Positions 33,850 through 44,241 of a stretch of 64,000 nt of DNA are shown here, piece after piece. The notes under the pieces were generated by a model. That model did no database searches. It was given only the letters and a program-made list of their open reading frames with translations, and was not told the DNA's origin. The position numbers and the translations under genes are program-made. The DNA is from Cymodocea nodosa (lineage: Eukaryota > Streptophyta > Magnoliopsida > Alismatales > Cymodoceaceae): positions 2,418,001 to 2,482,000 of the forward strand of contig CM072337.1 of the NCBI GenBank assembly GCA_036874045.1, in the 5' to 3' direction. Numbering within the stretch: the stretch's first letter is position 1; every line of letters starts with the position of its first letter.

Positions 33850-34000
33850 CCTCGTGGAGTTAGGTCATAACTCAACGGACTAAGTTCGTTGAGTTAAGTA
33901 ATAACTCTACGATACTATTAATTATAAGTAAACTTACATTTTTTTTTATATTTTTTTTTCTACTTACTATATTATACATAGTTACTTTAGTTATGATGTT
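33850..34000 (-). other. Gag/F-box intercistronic spacer with palindrome
   Basis: 33851-33915 holds CGTGGAGTTA/TAACTCAACGG/CGTTGAGTTA/TAACTCTACG arms. The block AACTCAACGGAC...AAGTTCGTTGAGTT at 33868-33894 is almost perfectly palindromic, with one G-T position. T-rich runs follow at 33940-33960. Confidence 0.75.
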
Positions 34001-35336
34001 TCATTCGGTTACCCTCCCAAAGGAGGTATCAATTTCATTAACAATTTTGTTAATAGGGTTAGGTACTGCTTGCATTGGCAATCCTCCAATAGGTCTAACT
34101 TCTATTGATTCTTTCTGTCTAGGGGGTATATTTCTATTTATATTTTGATTTTAAATTGCAGCATTTCCAAATACAAAATCTAGACGATTGTTTAATTGTT
34201 GAATTATCTTTTCTAACTTCTTTATTCTAGATCCTTGTTCAATTAATGCTTCATAATTATATTCTTGTTATTTATAGTTTCTCCTACCTGGAAATTATTG
34301 TTTCTCCAAGATAAATTTGGGTGATTTCTCTAATTAGGGTTATACGAATTTCCAAAGTTATCTTTTTGGTTTCTAGCATAAATAATATCTAAGTCATTAA
34401 CGTTTGCACTTTTTTCTACTACTTTCTGATTTAATGATAACTCTTCTATTTTCTTGGTTAATTCAGTTAATTTAACTTCAAGCATAGTGCTTGAATCCAT
34501 TTCATGCATTCCCCTTGGCAATATTCTTTTATTTGCAATAACTTCAGTTGAGTTCTCCCACTGTGCAATTCTTTTTGCAAAGTTTTCTAAGTATGCCCAT
34601 GCTTCTTCACTACAAATTTTAAAAATCCATTTTGATAAGTAGATTCTAATAAAGATTTCGTTGAAACATCTATGCCTTCATAAATTATACCTATCAATTG
34701 TGCTTTACTCATTGCATGATGTGGACATTGAGTCAGTAAATCTTTAAATCTTTCAAAATATTTCCAAAATGATTCTCCCTATTTTTGGCTACACATTAAT
34801 ATTTCCTTTTTCGTTTTAATTGTTTGATGTGTTGGATAATATTTTTCCAGAAAAATAGAGTAAAATTCAGTCCATGTAGAAATTGAATCAGGCAACAGAG
34901 TATATAATCATCTCTTAGCTGTGTTTTTTAAAACAAAAGGGATATATCTAAGTTTAATAGTATCTATACTCATGTTCAGTATTTTCATCATTTGACAAAC
35001 TTCGTTAAATTCTCTAAGGAAATAATAGGCATCCTCTCTTTCTAATCCATGAAAATGTGGCAATTGACTAATATAATTAGATTTCAGTTCAAACCTATCT
35101 CCCTCAAAGTTTGGCAATCGAATACATGAAGGTTCATCAACTAATTCAGGATACAGAATTTCCCCTAATGGTTTCTCTACTAGAGTAGTCATATCTTCGT
35201 TCTCTTTTAAAGAAAGGTTAGCTACACCCCTAAGGATTTCGTTAAAGTCTAGTTCAAAAAATTTTTCAATACATCTCTGTGTTGAATAATCCTATGTAGG
35301 TGTTCTTACTAATCGTTTAGTGCTAGGAGAACGAAT
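34001..35336 (-). pseudogene. N capsid-type gag, displaced downstream of pol and the env-like ORF
   Basis: Athila-type gag. The best stretch (34908-35192, 94 aa) contains CIRLPNFEGDRF, ISQLPHFHGLEREDAYY and the LREFNEVCQMM block. It continues through FWKYFERFKDLL, CPHHAMSKAQLIGIIYEG and EEAWAYLENFAK to SYNPN and RNHPNLSW. A C-terminal tail ends at TGA 34001. The frame is open from at least 35336 but has internal stops and two or three frameshifts. In ordinary Athila gag a CCHC knuckle lies before the YNPGWRNHPNF-type block; no CX2CX4HX4C is present here. The knuckle is instead at the start of the pol ORF of E1, E3 and P. This gag also has its own stop and no protease behind it, so gag is split in this family. 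Confidence 0.83.
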
Positions 35337-35364
35337 CTATAAGATAGTAGAAGATTAATTACAT

Positions 35365-35577
35365 ACCAGTCTGAAGCTTTATATTCAGTAAATAGTTGTT
35401 GACGGATGAAGTTGAATCAACTGCTTCTCCTTCTAGTTCCCCAACGAATTTTCTTTTCTCAAATGCTGGTAACTTGTAAACAACATTCTGTTCTATATTT
35501 ATAATGCACGTCCATAAAGCAACTGAATCTCGTTGCAAGAACGTGACTTGTAATGTGCAGTATGGTTCCTACTTTTA
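35365..35577 (-). other. Short open stretch upstream of the displaced gag
   Basis: About 65 codons read open, for example NVVYKLPAFEKRKFVGELEG, ending in a stop just before the gag frame. I do not recognise it. It may be the gag N-terminus (matrix-like) separated by a frameshift, or a chance frame. A TATAAATATAG sequence (minus strand, near 35484-35496) lies inside it. The text GTATGT...CTTATAG between it and gag has splice-site-like ends but is only about 30 bases, too short for a plant intron. Confidence 0.3.
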
Positions 35578-36304
35578 TGATACGAGTGCCACTTCTAATT
35601 TCAAATTTCAGTAACCGCTAAACCCACGAAGTTTCGTTCGTGGCTAAAAGAATAACTGTTTAGCTTAATTGACGAACTAACCTCGTTGAGTTACAGATAA
35701 CTCAACGGAATAGCTTCGGTTACTGTTGCTAACTCCACGGACTAACTTCGTTGAGTTACAAATAACTCAACGGAGTGACCTTATATTATATTATTGACCT
35801 CGTGGAGTTAAGGTTAACTCAATAAACTTACTTCGTTGAGTTAACACTTAGCAGATTTTCTAAACTTACTCCTCATATTAACTTCTATATATAAATTTCT
35901 CTCCTACATTCTTTTCAACTTAAATAAAGTTAAATACATGACATTAATGCAGTGTTCTAATTAAAACTCATTTAAATCTAAATATTATATAAATATTTAA
36001 CTTGTAGTTCATTTCATGTTATGCAGAATTTAAATTTTTCTTTGCACCATGCAGATATTTTCAGGCATTAATTAGTTAACGTGCCTTTAATCTTGTCATT
36101 TAGCAAATTTGCATATCTTTTAAACAATCTTGCATTTTGTTCAAACCATTATATAATATTCAATATAGTTCATCCATTTCATCATTCTCAAACACGAATG
36201 AAAAATACATCTAACAAACACACATTCATTAATATGAATAGTATACATTACAATAACTCAAATATTTTTCATACAAATGTACACAAGTAGACAAACTATA
36301 CAAT
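35578..36304 (-). other. N non-coding tract between env-like ORF and gag, with palindromes
   Basis: The palindrome array at 35661-35855 is the same as in E1 and E2 after the env-like ORF. The remainder is AT-rich. There is no PPT and no LTR remnant here, so the ORF and gag belong to one element as far as the sequence shows. Confidence 0.72.
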
Positions 36305-38554
36305 TTAATCTCTTCTCCTAAGTTCATCTACTTCCTTCTGGAGTCTTTCTACTTGTTGCTCTAATAGGTTAATTCTTTCTACAACTCCTGTAACTCCTCT
36401 AGAAGGTTCAGCAATTTCTGCAGTAGCATAATTTCTATACTCTTTCACTAAAATGGTTCTTGATCTTATCCTTTTATATGCCCATTTCGTGAAATCAATA
36501 CTATCCACCATCAGTAGTGGAATCAAATCTCCATAAAATAATTTCTTCTTTGCTACTTTCAGCTTGGAGATAAATACTTTGTACCAATTAACTTTAATTT
36601 TGTTTACAACTGCATAAGTAGCCCACTTGACAAATTGACTAAGTTCAATGTCGTGGCCTTGTCTTTGATAAACAGTTTTTACGAGTATGATTGAAACAAT
36701 GTGTGTATTTCCATTTAAATACTTTAGTCTATTCAGTAATGGCACACCAAGGTCGATGGCTATGCACTGTTTAATTTCCTATTCAGCCCATTCCACTATA
36801 GTTGTTTCTTCCAAAATTTCAATTCCTTCATTTCTCAGTCTGAAAATATTGTGCAGAAGATCTGGCGTTATCTGTACATCAACTTTCTCCACATTGGAAA
36901 TTAATCCTCTTTCTCCTTCTCTCAAATTTGCATAAAAGCAGGGCATTAAATTCTCATATACTGCATACCCTCTTTGTTGAGAAATAAACTGTAGTAGACC
37001 TTGGAACTCAAATAAATCTTTGATTTCTTGCATTCCGTCTCAATTTACTGGTCTACTGTAAATAATATCATAACTCCTAATCTCTTGGTATTTATTATAA
37101 GCTTCCTAACTCCAAAAGTATACTTCATTTAAAACTATTGCCTCAGCCGGGTCAGGAATATGAATTTGTTGCTCTAGAGGGGTTTGTTCTTGAACTTCCT
37201 CTTCCAAATGCTAAACTTGGACTTGTTGAAAATGCTCTGCGGATTCCTGAATATTTGCTTCTGCTTCTATCTGTGGTGGTGAGCCGGCAAAACTCTCCAC
37301 TCTGTCTTGAATACTTTCCATAAATTGCTAAAGAGTTTCTTACTCTTTAGTGGAATCTATAGAGTCATTTCTTTCCATATATACTTGTTCAGCTTCTTGT
37401 TCATTTTCTGTTCTTTCTTCTTCCTCCTGACTACCAATCTGTATTGTAACTGTTCTTTCTGATTCTGTGGCAGATTGGGATGGAGTTACGGGCAAATCAG
37501 CTTCTACCATAATTTCTATTTCTTCTTCTTGTACAAGCTATAGGCTAGTTTCAACCTATTTTTCTTCTTCTCTTTGTTCTTGCTGCTGCTCCTCCTCCTC
37601 CTCCTCAGAATCAGATAGCAGGTTTACAAAATTTGGCTTTGCAGGCTCTACTGACATTTGTATTTCAGATTTAATCTCATCGTGATATTCAGACACTATC
37701 TCTTTTCCTTTCCTTTTTCTAATTAATTGTGTCTGGTCTTCCTCTTCCTCGTCTGAAATTAAATCCACAAAAATAGGCTTTGTAGACCTTTGAGCCATAG
37801 GTATTGGCTCTTCCTATTTAACTTTTTCTATAATTACTAGTCTCAAAGGACCAACTTCATCTCCTTTTGCAGTAGGTTTGGCAGTAGCTTCACGATGTTA
37901 TTCCACTTTGATTCTATATTGGGCTTTCAGCTTTTCTACAGCCCTCTTTTTGCACCGTGCATCAAACACCAGATGTGCTATAGCTACTACCAGTTCTTTT
38001 GGTTCTCCTTAGTCTCTTCCTATTTGAACTAGTTATTGAAATTCTTTTTTTTCTTCTTCAGTAGTAGGCCCCAAAATTACTACTCGTTCCATCGGCCTTG
38101 GTGGTGGAACTGAAGGTCCTGGCTGCTATTCCTCAGGAACAGTTCTTTCAGCAATCAATTCCTCCTGTTCTTGAGTTACCTCTTCTTCTCTTTCTTTCCT
38201 TTCTTACTCCCAGATCGCCCATTTAGCTCATCCACATATTCGTCTTTTGAACCAAAGCTAGGACTTACGTTGGATTAATTCTAGGGCAACTTCGTTGTTT
38301 GGCCTTATTTTTCTTTCATTGCTTACAGCAATTTCCGTAGCAACCTTGATTCTTGTTTCTATTATTTAAGGTATTTGTATACCCAAATCTACTAAAACTC
38401 TTTTAAAGTTGAAAAGTTTAGATTCTACCTTCTGTAGTTCTTTTTCTCTTATTGTATTTTTGATTTTCTGCCTCGTCTGCCATTCCTCTAATTCTTTAAG
38501 AAATTCTAAAGTGTTAACCGCATCTTCCTAGAACTCAAGTGTCATCTTCCTCAT
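36305..38554 (-). pseudogene. N env-position ORF
   Basis: About 750 codons from ATG at 38554 (or 38545, matching the E1 start) to TAA at 36305, with several stops. The N-terminal coiled-coil-like part, the acidic middle (37400-37800, with Glu runs) and the C-terminal conserved block (FYANLREGERG near 36930, LLHNIFRLRNEG near 36850, KKLFYGDLIPLLMVD near 36540, WAYKRIRSRTILVKEYRNY near 36475) are all present. It is uninterrupted at the point where E1 carries the solo LTR, so it supplies the empty target site. It lies between integrase and capsid gag. Confidence 0.75.
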
Positions 38555-39252
38555 CGTGGAGTTACACAATGGCACGGAGTCGCTCCAATCTCTACTATTC
38601 TAAGTTCTAAATGATTCTGCGGATAATGCCCCCAAACACCCTAAGTTTAATATAAATAAGCCCTAAGTTTAGGCGAGTAATTGGATCATTTCCCACACCA
38701 ACTCTCGCTCTCTCATCCATGGAATTACGGTTAACTCCACGGACTAAGTCCGTGGACTTAACTACAATACTCCGTCGAGTTATAGTTAACTCAACCGGGT
38801 AAGTTCATTAACTTATCCTAGACTCAACGGAGTAAGTTCGTTGAGTTAAGCGTAACTCAACGAACTTCCTGTAAAGTTATATCTAATAAAAAAAATACTT
38901 AAGATAATAATTTTTTCTTCGATCAAGATCGAAGAGCTTCGATTTAACCGCTCTTACTTTTTCCATATTTTAAAAATTCTTCGGTCAAATCGTTATATAC
39001 CTCGGTTGAACTGAAATTAAATATTTTCTTTCTTTCTTCAATTTTTACCAGTTATGCTTCGGTAAAACCGACATTTTTACTAAATAATATATAGATTTTT
39101 TTATGTTTTTATGTTTCGGTCAGACCAATGGATCCTATCAGTTGAACTGCAACGATTTCTTTTGTGCTTCGGTAAAATCGATAACTCCTTTCGGTTTAAC
39201 CGTAACTATGTTTAATTTTATTTTATTTTTAATAAAATAAAATGATTTCTTA
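38555..39252 (-). other. N integrase-ORF spacer with two palindrome types
   Basis: 38718-38870 carries AGTTA/TAACT stems, including a 31-base near-perfect palindrome at 38731-38761 of the TGG/CCA variant (TTAACTCCACGGAC mirrored by GTCCGTGGACTTAA). 38915-39220 carries many TTCGGT/ACCGA stems. No ORF. Confidence 0.75.
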
Positions 39253-40277
39253 CTAAGTAAAGCTCGAGTAATCCTCTACTCTTACTTCTATAATTCCAAA
39301 AGAACTTTGTAGTATCTTCAAAATAGGTCTAAGTCTTTGTCCATTTACTTTAAATATGTTCTAATTTTTAGGGTTTTCAATTTCAATAGCTCCATAAGGA
39401 TAAATATTTCGAACTATGTAAGGCCATGCCCATCTAGATCTTAATTTTCCTAGATGGTTATGGAGTCTAGTCATATAAAGATATACTTCTTGTTCTATTT
39501 CAAAGGTTTTTGGAATAATTTTCTTATCATGCGAGAACTTCATTTTCTCTTTTTCCCTTACAGTTTTCGAATAAGCTTCATTCCTAAATTCTTCTAATTC
39601 AATCAATTGTAATTTCCTCTTTTCAGCAGCTTGATTCAAATTAGTGTTCAAAGTTTTTAATGCCCAATAAGCTTTATGTTCAATTTCAACTGGTAAATGA
39701 CAACTTTTTCCATATACTAGCCTAAAAGGTGGCATACCTAAGCTTGTCTTATAAGCAGTTCTATAAGCCCAAAGTGCATCTATCAATTTATTAGCCCAAT
39801 CTGTTCTAGTAGGATTTACTACTTTTTTAAGATTAACTTAATTTGTTTGTTTGCACTTTCTACTTGTCCATTGATTTACGGATGATATGATGTTGCAATT
39901 TTGTGATTTACTCCATATTTCTTCATTAAGGCTTTAAAACTTCTATTACAGAAATGAGTTCCTTTATCACTGATAATAGCTTTAGGTATTCCAAATCTAG
40001 CAATTATATTGGTTCTTATAAAATATATTACCACTTTGTTGTCATTAGTTCTTGTATGAATAGCTTCTATCCATTTAGATACATAATCCACCCCTAACAA
40101 TATGTAATTAAATTGATTAGACATAGGAAATGGACCTATAAAATCTATTCCCCACACATCAAATATTTCAACCTCAACAATAGGATTAAGAGGCATCATA
40201 TTCCTCTTTGATATTCTTCCTATTTGTTGACATCTTAAACAACTTAAGTAGTATTTATGAGCATCTTTGAATAGTAA
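39253..40277 (-). pseudogene. N integrase
   Basis: Nearly complete integrase domain. LSCLRCQQIG-type zinc-finger end near 40235, [15 protein letters not shown] near 40145, ISDKGTHFCN near 39970, then a frameshift near 39830-39870 close to the third catalytic residue. [19 protein letters not shown] lies near 39690, and the WAWPYIV motif near 39430 (Gly of WAGPYIV changed). The stop is at 39253. Sequence upstream of 40277 (rest of zinc finger, RNase H, RT, PR, NC, PBS) is deleted and replaced by LTR sequence. Confidence 0.85.
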
Positions 40278-40293
40278 TTAAATTCCTCTTTGA
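40278..40293. other. Deletion junction with templated filler in N
   Basis: Integrase homology ends at about 40277 and LTR homology starts at about 40294. The filler includes ATTCCTCTTTGA (40282-40293), identical to 40199-40210 about 80 bases away in integrase. This suggests repair by microhomology-mediated end joining with a copied patch. Confidence 0.6.
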
Positions 40294-41921
40294 CTAATCT
40301 TGTGGAATTGAAGTAACTCAACAAAGCTATCTATCCAGTGTAATACTACTATTTACAGAGGAATTTTGCCAACTATTGGGCGGTTCCACAGATTGTAAAT
40401 AACATCAATTAAACTCTTTAATGCTAGTTAATATTAGATTTATCATTCAACAACACTAACATTCAGATATTTAAAATAGTAACCATTAAAATCTTTAAGT
40501 ATCAGGAACGATTTAATTCAGTAAACTGTAAAACTATTTTTTATTTTCTAAATTAAACAAACATGAAACATTCAAAACACTAACAATGATAACATTAATC
40601 ACGATACAAAACAAACAATACAACACTCAAATACTAGCTATAAACACAGATAAGTTGTTTTTGGTATTTTTGTTTTGATATGATCATGAAATGGGCGAAA
40701 GGGGAAATGTAAAAGTAATCTCTATCGACAGTAAAAACTTCCGTCACTACATGCGACGCGATTACACCACTGAAAACTTAATCACTTACAATTCTGCCTG
40801 CTCTCCCTATAGAATTGCGAGTCCAGAATTGCAAGATGATCTCCTCTTCATCATACTAGCATCAACCCGAAACCAAGGCTAAAAGCTTTACATTCCCCTA
40901 AGATATGAGTTGGTGTTTGGTGAAAATGGCTTCCCTTCCCGCGACACGATCACTCCTCATAGTGGTTGTCAGGCACTGTGTTTGGCTCGGAATCGACCTG
41001 ACATCAGGAAAGTATCCTCACAGACCTTCGATGGTTGGTGATTATGGTGGTGATGGTTGTGGTTGTGGTGGTTGGTGTGGTACTTCAGGGAACTTCCGAC
41101 ACTACCTGCAGATAACTCAATTTGTCCTCCTCCACACACACTGGCCACCACACTTCTTTGTATTTTCTTCTTTTCTTTTATATTTCTTTAGTGGTAACTG
41201 CTTCTAATTAGATGATCGGTTGGATTTCCTTTATTCATATCAACGATGGTGATTTCTTCTCCCTTCCACAAGTGAATTCCTATGTGATACGTGCAATCGT
41301 GGTTTTCCTTCGAATGTCCTATTTCTATAACTACTATAGTGGCATATTAGAAATTAAATGGTCCATGGAGTTACAAATAACTCAACAAACTTACTTCGTT
41401 GATTTAACTATAAAACACGTGCAATAAAGAAATAAGCTGCTAACCTAACATGTTACCTTAGTGTGTATTCATATAACTCAACGCGTACAATTATGCTAAC
41501 TTAACGAGTTAAACATGTGCATCTCACGTGACATAATAAAGCATTTAAATTCAACATGTGCATAATCTAACTTAACGAGTTCAGATATATAACTTAAGGT
41601 TTTTACTTGCTAACTCAACAAGTTGTTATTGTTCACCTAAATATTCTTTTAGCGTTTAAAACATAACTGTCCGGTACATGCAATATAACTCTCCGAAATA
41701 ACAGAAAATTTGGATATTAAAGAATTAAAAACCAACAACTTACCAATAGTTCAGAAATGTATTAAATTAACGCTAATTCCTTGAAATTATGTAGATTCTT
41801 TCATTAAAGCATATAACAGTGCAATTATAACATAATGGCTTAATTCTCATATGATAAGCTAAATATTATGCAATTAACCATCATTTAACCGTTAATATTA
41901 TGCACTTTTTCATTCTAAACA
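40294..41921 (-). repeat. N 5' LTR, lacking its U5 end
   Basis: It matches the 3' LTR from the outer terminus (41921, TGTTTAGAATG on the minus strand) to within about 330 bases of the inner end. U3 palindromes are at 41365-41410 and 41450-41640. The antisense frame 40905-41207 corresponds to 29854-30195. Confidence 0.85.
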
Positions 41922-42170
41922 ATAACATAACTACCACCTATGTGATGCTAGTATATTTTGTATGTAATTTACATATGTTTTAAATATATTTGTAGGTTGG
42001 AGAGGAGAAAATAATGTTAAATTAGATTATTGAATTAATACAGAATATCTTTATATTAATCTAATCTTAGTATTCTGAAGATACAAAATGAAGAATTAGT
42101 TCTAGCACTTTAGAAAGACTAACTAGTTAGATCTTAGTAATTTGCTAAGGGACTAGCAAAAGTTAAGTAT
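41922..42170 (+). other. O 3' non-coding region, continuation after N
   Basis: It starts with the second ATAAC of the target duplication (41922-41926). It is homologous to 30880-31115 of N in opposite orientation, including CTAAGGGACTAGC before the PPT. Confidence 0.8.
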
Positions 42171-42177
42171 GGGGAAG
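42171..42177 (+). promoter_or_regulatory. O polypurine tract
   Basis: GGGGAAG immediately before TGTTTAGAATG of the O LTR. Confidence 0.83.
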
Positions 42178-44241
42178 TGTTTAGAATGAAAAGTGCATAA
42201 TATTAACAGTTAAATAACGGTTAATTGCATAATATTTAGCTTATGATATGACAATTAAGCCATTATGTTATAATTGCACTATTATATGCTTTAATGAAAA
42301 AATTTGCATAAATTTAGGGAATTAATGTTAATTAAGTATATTTCTGCACTATCAGTGAGTTACAGGTTTTGTAATTCTTAAGTATCTGAATTGTTTGTTA
42401 TTTTCAAGAGTTACATTTTATGTACCGGACAGTTATGTTTTAAATGCTTAAAGAATACTTTATTATTTCCCGAAGGACACGTGTTGTAACCTTAATACAT
42501 GACTTAAGTGGATTTCTGGTAAGTTAGATGATAACCATCTAAAATACGTCTAAGCATCGGATAGTTAGGTTTGCAAGTATCTAAAATATTCTTTTTCTTA
42601 TATAAATTATTGAGGACATGTGTTGCGATCTGAAAACTTGACTTAAGTTATCTTTCGAAAGGTTAGGTGCTAACTATCTAAAATGCATGTAAGTTTCAGA
42701 TACTTATAGTTGTAAGTATCCGAATTATCTTAACTCATTAAGTTAGCATGACTATACGTGTTGAGTTACTTAAATATACACTAAGGTAACGCGTTGAGTT
42801 AGTGTTATAAGCTTATAAGTTATTTCTTTATTACATGTGTTTTATAGTTAAGTCAACGAAGTAAGTTCGTTGAGTTACACTAACTCCACAAACCATTTAT
42901 TTTCTAATATGCCACTATAGCAGTTACAGAAATAGGAAATTCAAAGGAAAACAATGATTGCACATATCACACAGAAATTAACTCGTGGAATGAAGAAGAA
43001 ATCACCATCGTTGATATGAATGAAGGAAATCCAACTAATCATTAAGGTAGAAGTAGTTACTACTGAAAGAAATATAAAAGAAGAGGAGAAAGATGAAGTG
43101 GGGGAGAAGTGGAGGACCATACTAACTACAGGAAGCGTCGGAAATTCCTTGAAGCTCCACAATACCACCAAAATCACCATCCATCGGAGGTTTGTGACGA
43201 TACTTTCTGGATGTCAGGTCGATTCTGAGCCAAACACGGTGACTAATAACTACTATGAGGAGTGATCGCAGGAAGGGAAGTCATTTTCACCAAACATCGA
43301 TTCATATCTCAGGAGATCGTAAAGCTTCTAGCCTTAGTTTTATGTTGATGCTAATATACTGAAGAAGAGATCAACTTACAAGTCTTGGTTCATAATTCTA
43401 TATGGAGAGGAGGCAAGATTGTAAGTGATTAAGTTTTCAATGGTGTAATCGCATCACATGTAGTGATAGAAGTTTTTACTATCGATAGAGATTTTTATAT
43501 TTCACCTTTCGCTCATCTTTAGGAACATATTAAAACAAAAATACCAAAAACAATTAATTATCTGTGTTTACATTTAGTATTAAAGTGTTGTATTATTTGT
43601 TTTGTATCGAGATTAATGTTATCATTGTTAGTATTGTGAATGTTTTATGTTTGTTTGATTTACAAAATAGAAAATAGTTTTATAGTTTACTGAAATTGAT
43701 TCGTATAGAATACTCAAAATCTTAATAGTTACTGTTTGAAATATCTGAATGTTAGTGTTGCTTAATGACAAATCTTATATTAACTAGCATTAAAAAGTTT
43801 AATTGGTGTTATTTACATTCTGTGGAACCGCCCAATGGATGGCTGAATTCCTTTGTAAATAGCAATATTTAACTAGAAAGGTAGGCTCGTAGAGTTAACT
43901 TAAGTCCATGAGGTTAGTCCATTGAGTTAACCATAACTCCACGAACTAAGTCTGTTGAGTTAACAGTAACTCAACGAAGTACTTAATTGAACACATACAA
44001 ACTCTAGCAAAATAAAATAAAATAAAATAAAATAGTACACAATTCTTACTCAATCTCTTTGAGATCGACTTGTACTTGCACACAAATACAATATACATTG
44101 TACACTTGCAGTTAAAAATACAAATTAGACTTAATATCTAATTTGTGTGAAAAGTTGTTTATTTACTTCTAAAAGAATTTCTTAATATAAGCATAAACAC
44201 AAATCAAACAAGTTTTCTGATTTAACTTTTCACACCAAACA
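42178..44241 (+). repeat. O 3' LTR, about 2.06 kb
   Basis: It starts TGTTTAGAATG after the PPT and ends ...CCAAACA at 44241. U3 has GGATAGTTA-type stems and (A/T)ACGTG boxes (near 42478 and 42757), and AGTTA/TAACT stems at 42690-42900. U5 stems lie at 43885-43985, followed by a (AAAAT)n run near 44010-44032. The antisense frame found in other LTRs is broken here. The end is less certain than for LTRs next to a PBS. Confidence 0.75.

Larger units (their letters stand above)
28966..41921 (-). mobile_element. N: Athila-like element with IN, env-like ORF, capsid gag and F-box gene; PBS to RNase H deleted
   Basis: A 12,956-bp insertion with TG...CA LTRs and a perfect 5-bp target duplication, inserted in opposite orientation into O. 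Order along its own strand: truncated 5' LTR (41921-40294), repair junction, integrase (40277-39253), spacer, env-like ORF (38554-36305), non-coding tract, capsid gag (35336-34001), F-box gene (33849-32938), 3' non-coding region, PPT (30879-30872), 3' LTR (30871-28966). One deletion removed the U5 end, PBS, NC, PR, RT and RNase H. Every remaining ORF has stops. Because both ends and the target duplication are intact, the order of the retained genes should reflect the element itself. Confidence 0.85.
26916..44241 (+). mobile_element. O: 3' part of an Athila-like element, split by N
   Basis: Plus-oriented remains: F-box C-terminal codons (26917-27067), long 3' non-coding region (27068-28965, continued at 41922-42170), PPT (42171-42177) and 3' LTR (42178-44241). 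N (28966-41921) interrupts it with target duplication ATAAC. The 5' part of O is absent; its left end meets the copia A LTR. Confidence 0.8.

Noticed and set aside
34001-35336. Separate gag-F-box element simply inserted beside another element
   Set aside because: No LTR, PPT or target duplication lies between the env-like ORF and gag. The family's other copies also lack capsid at the 5' end and lack a PPT after the env-like ORF. Kept as the main alternative, not favoured.
35330-35365. Intron joining the short upstream frame to gag
   Set aside because: GTATGT...TATAG ends are present, but the interval is about 30 bases and joining does not restore the gag frame.
40969-41151. His-rich small protein in the LTR (also 29918-30100, 23806-24039)
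   Set aside because: The His/Asn run comes from a simple GGTGGTGAT-type repeat read on the other strand; it is not kept in all LTRs and has no gene context.
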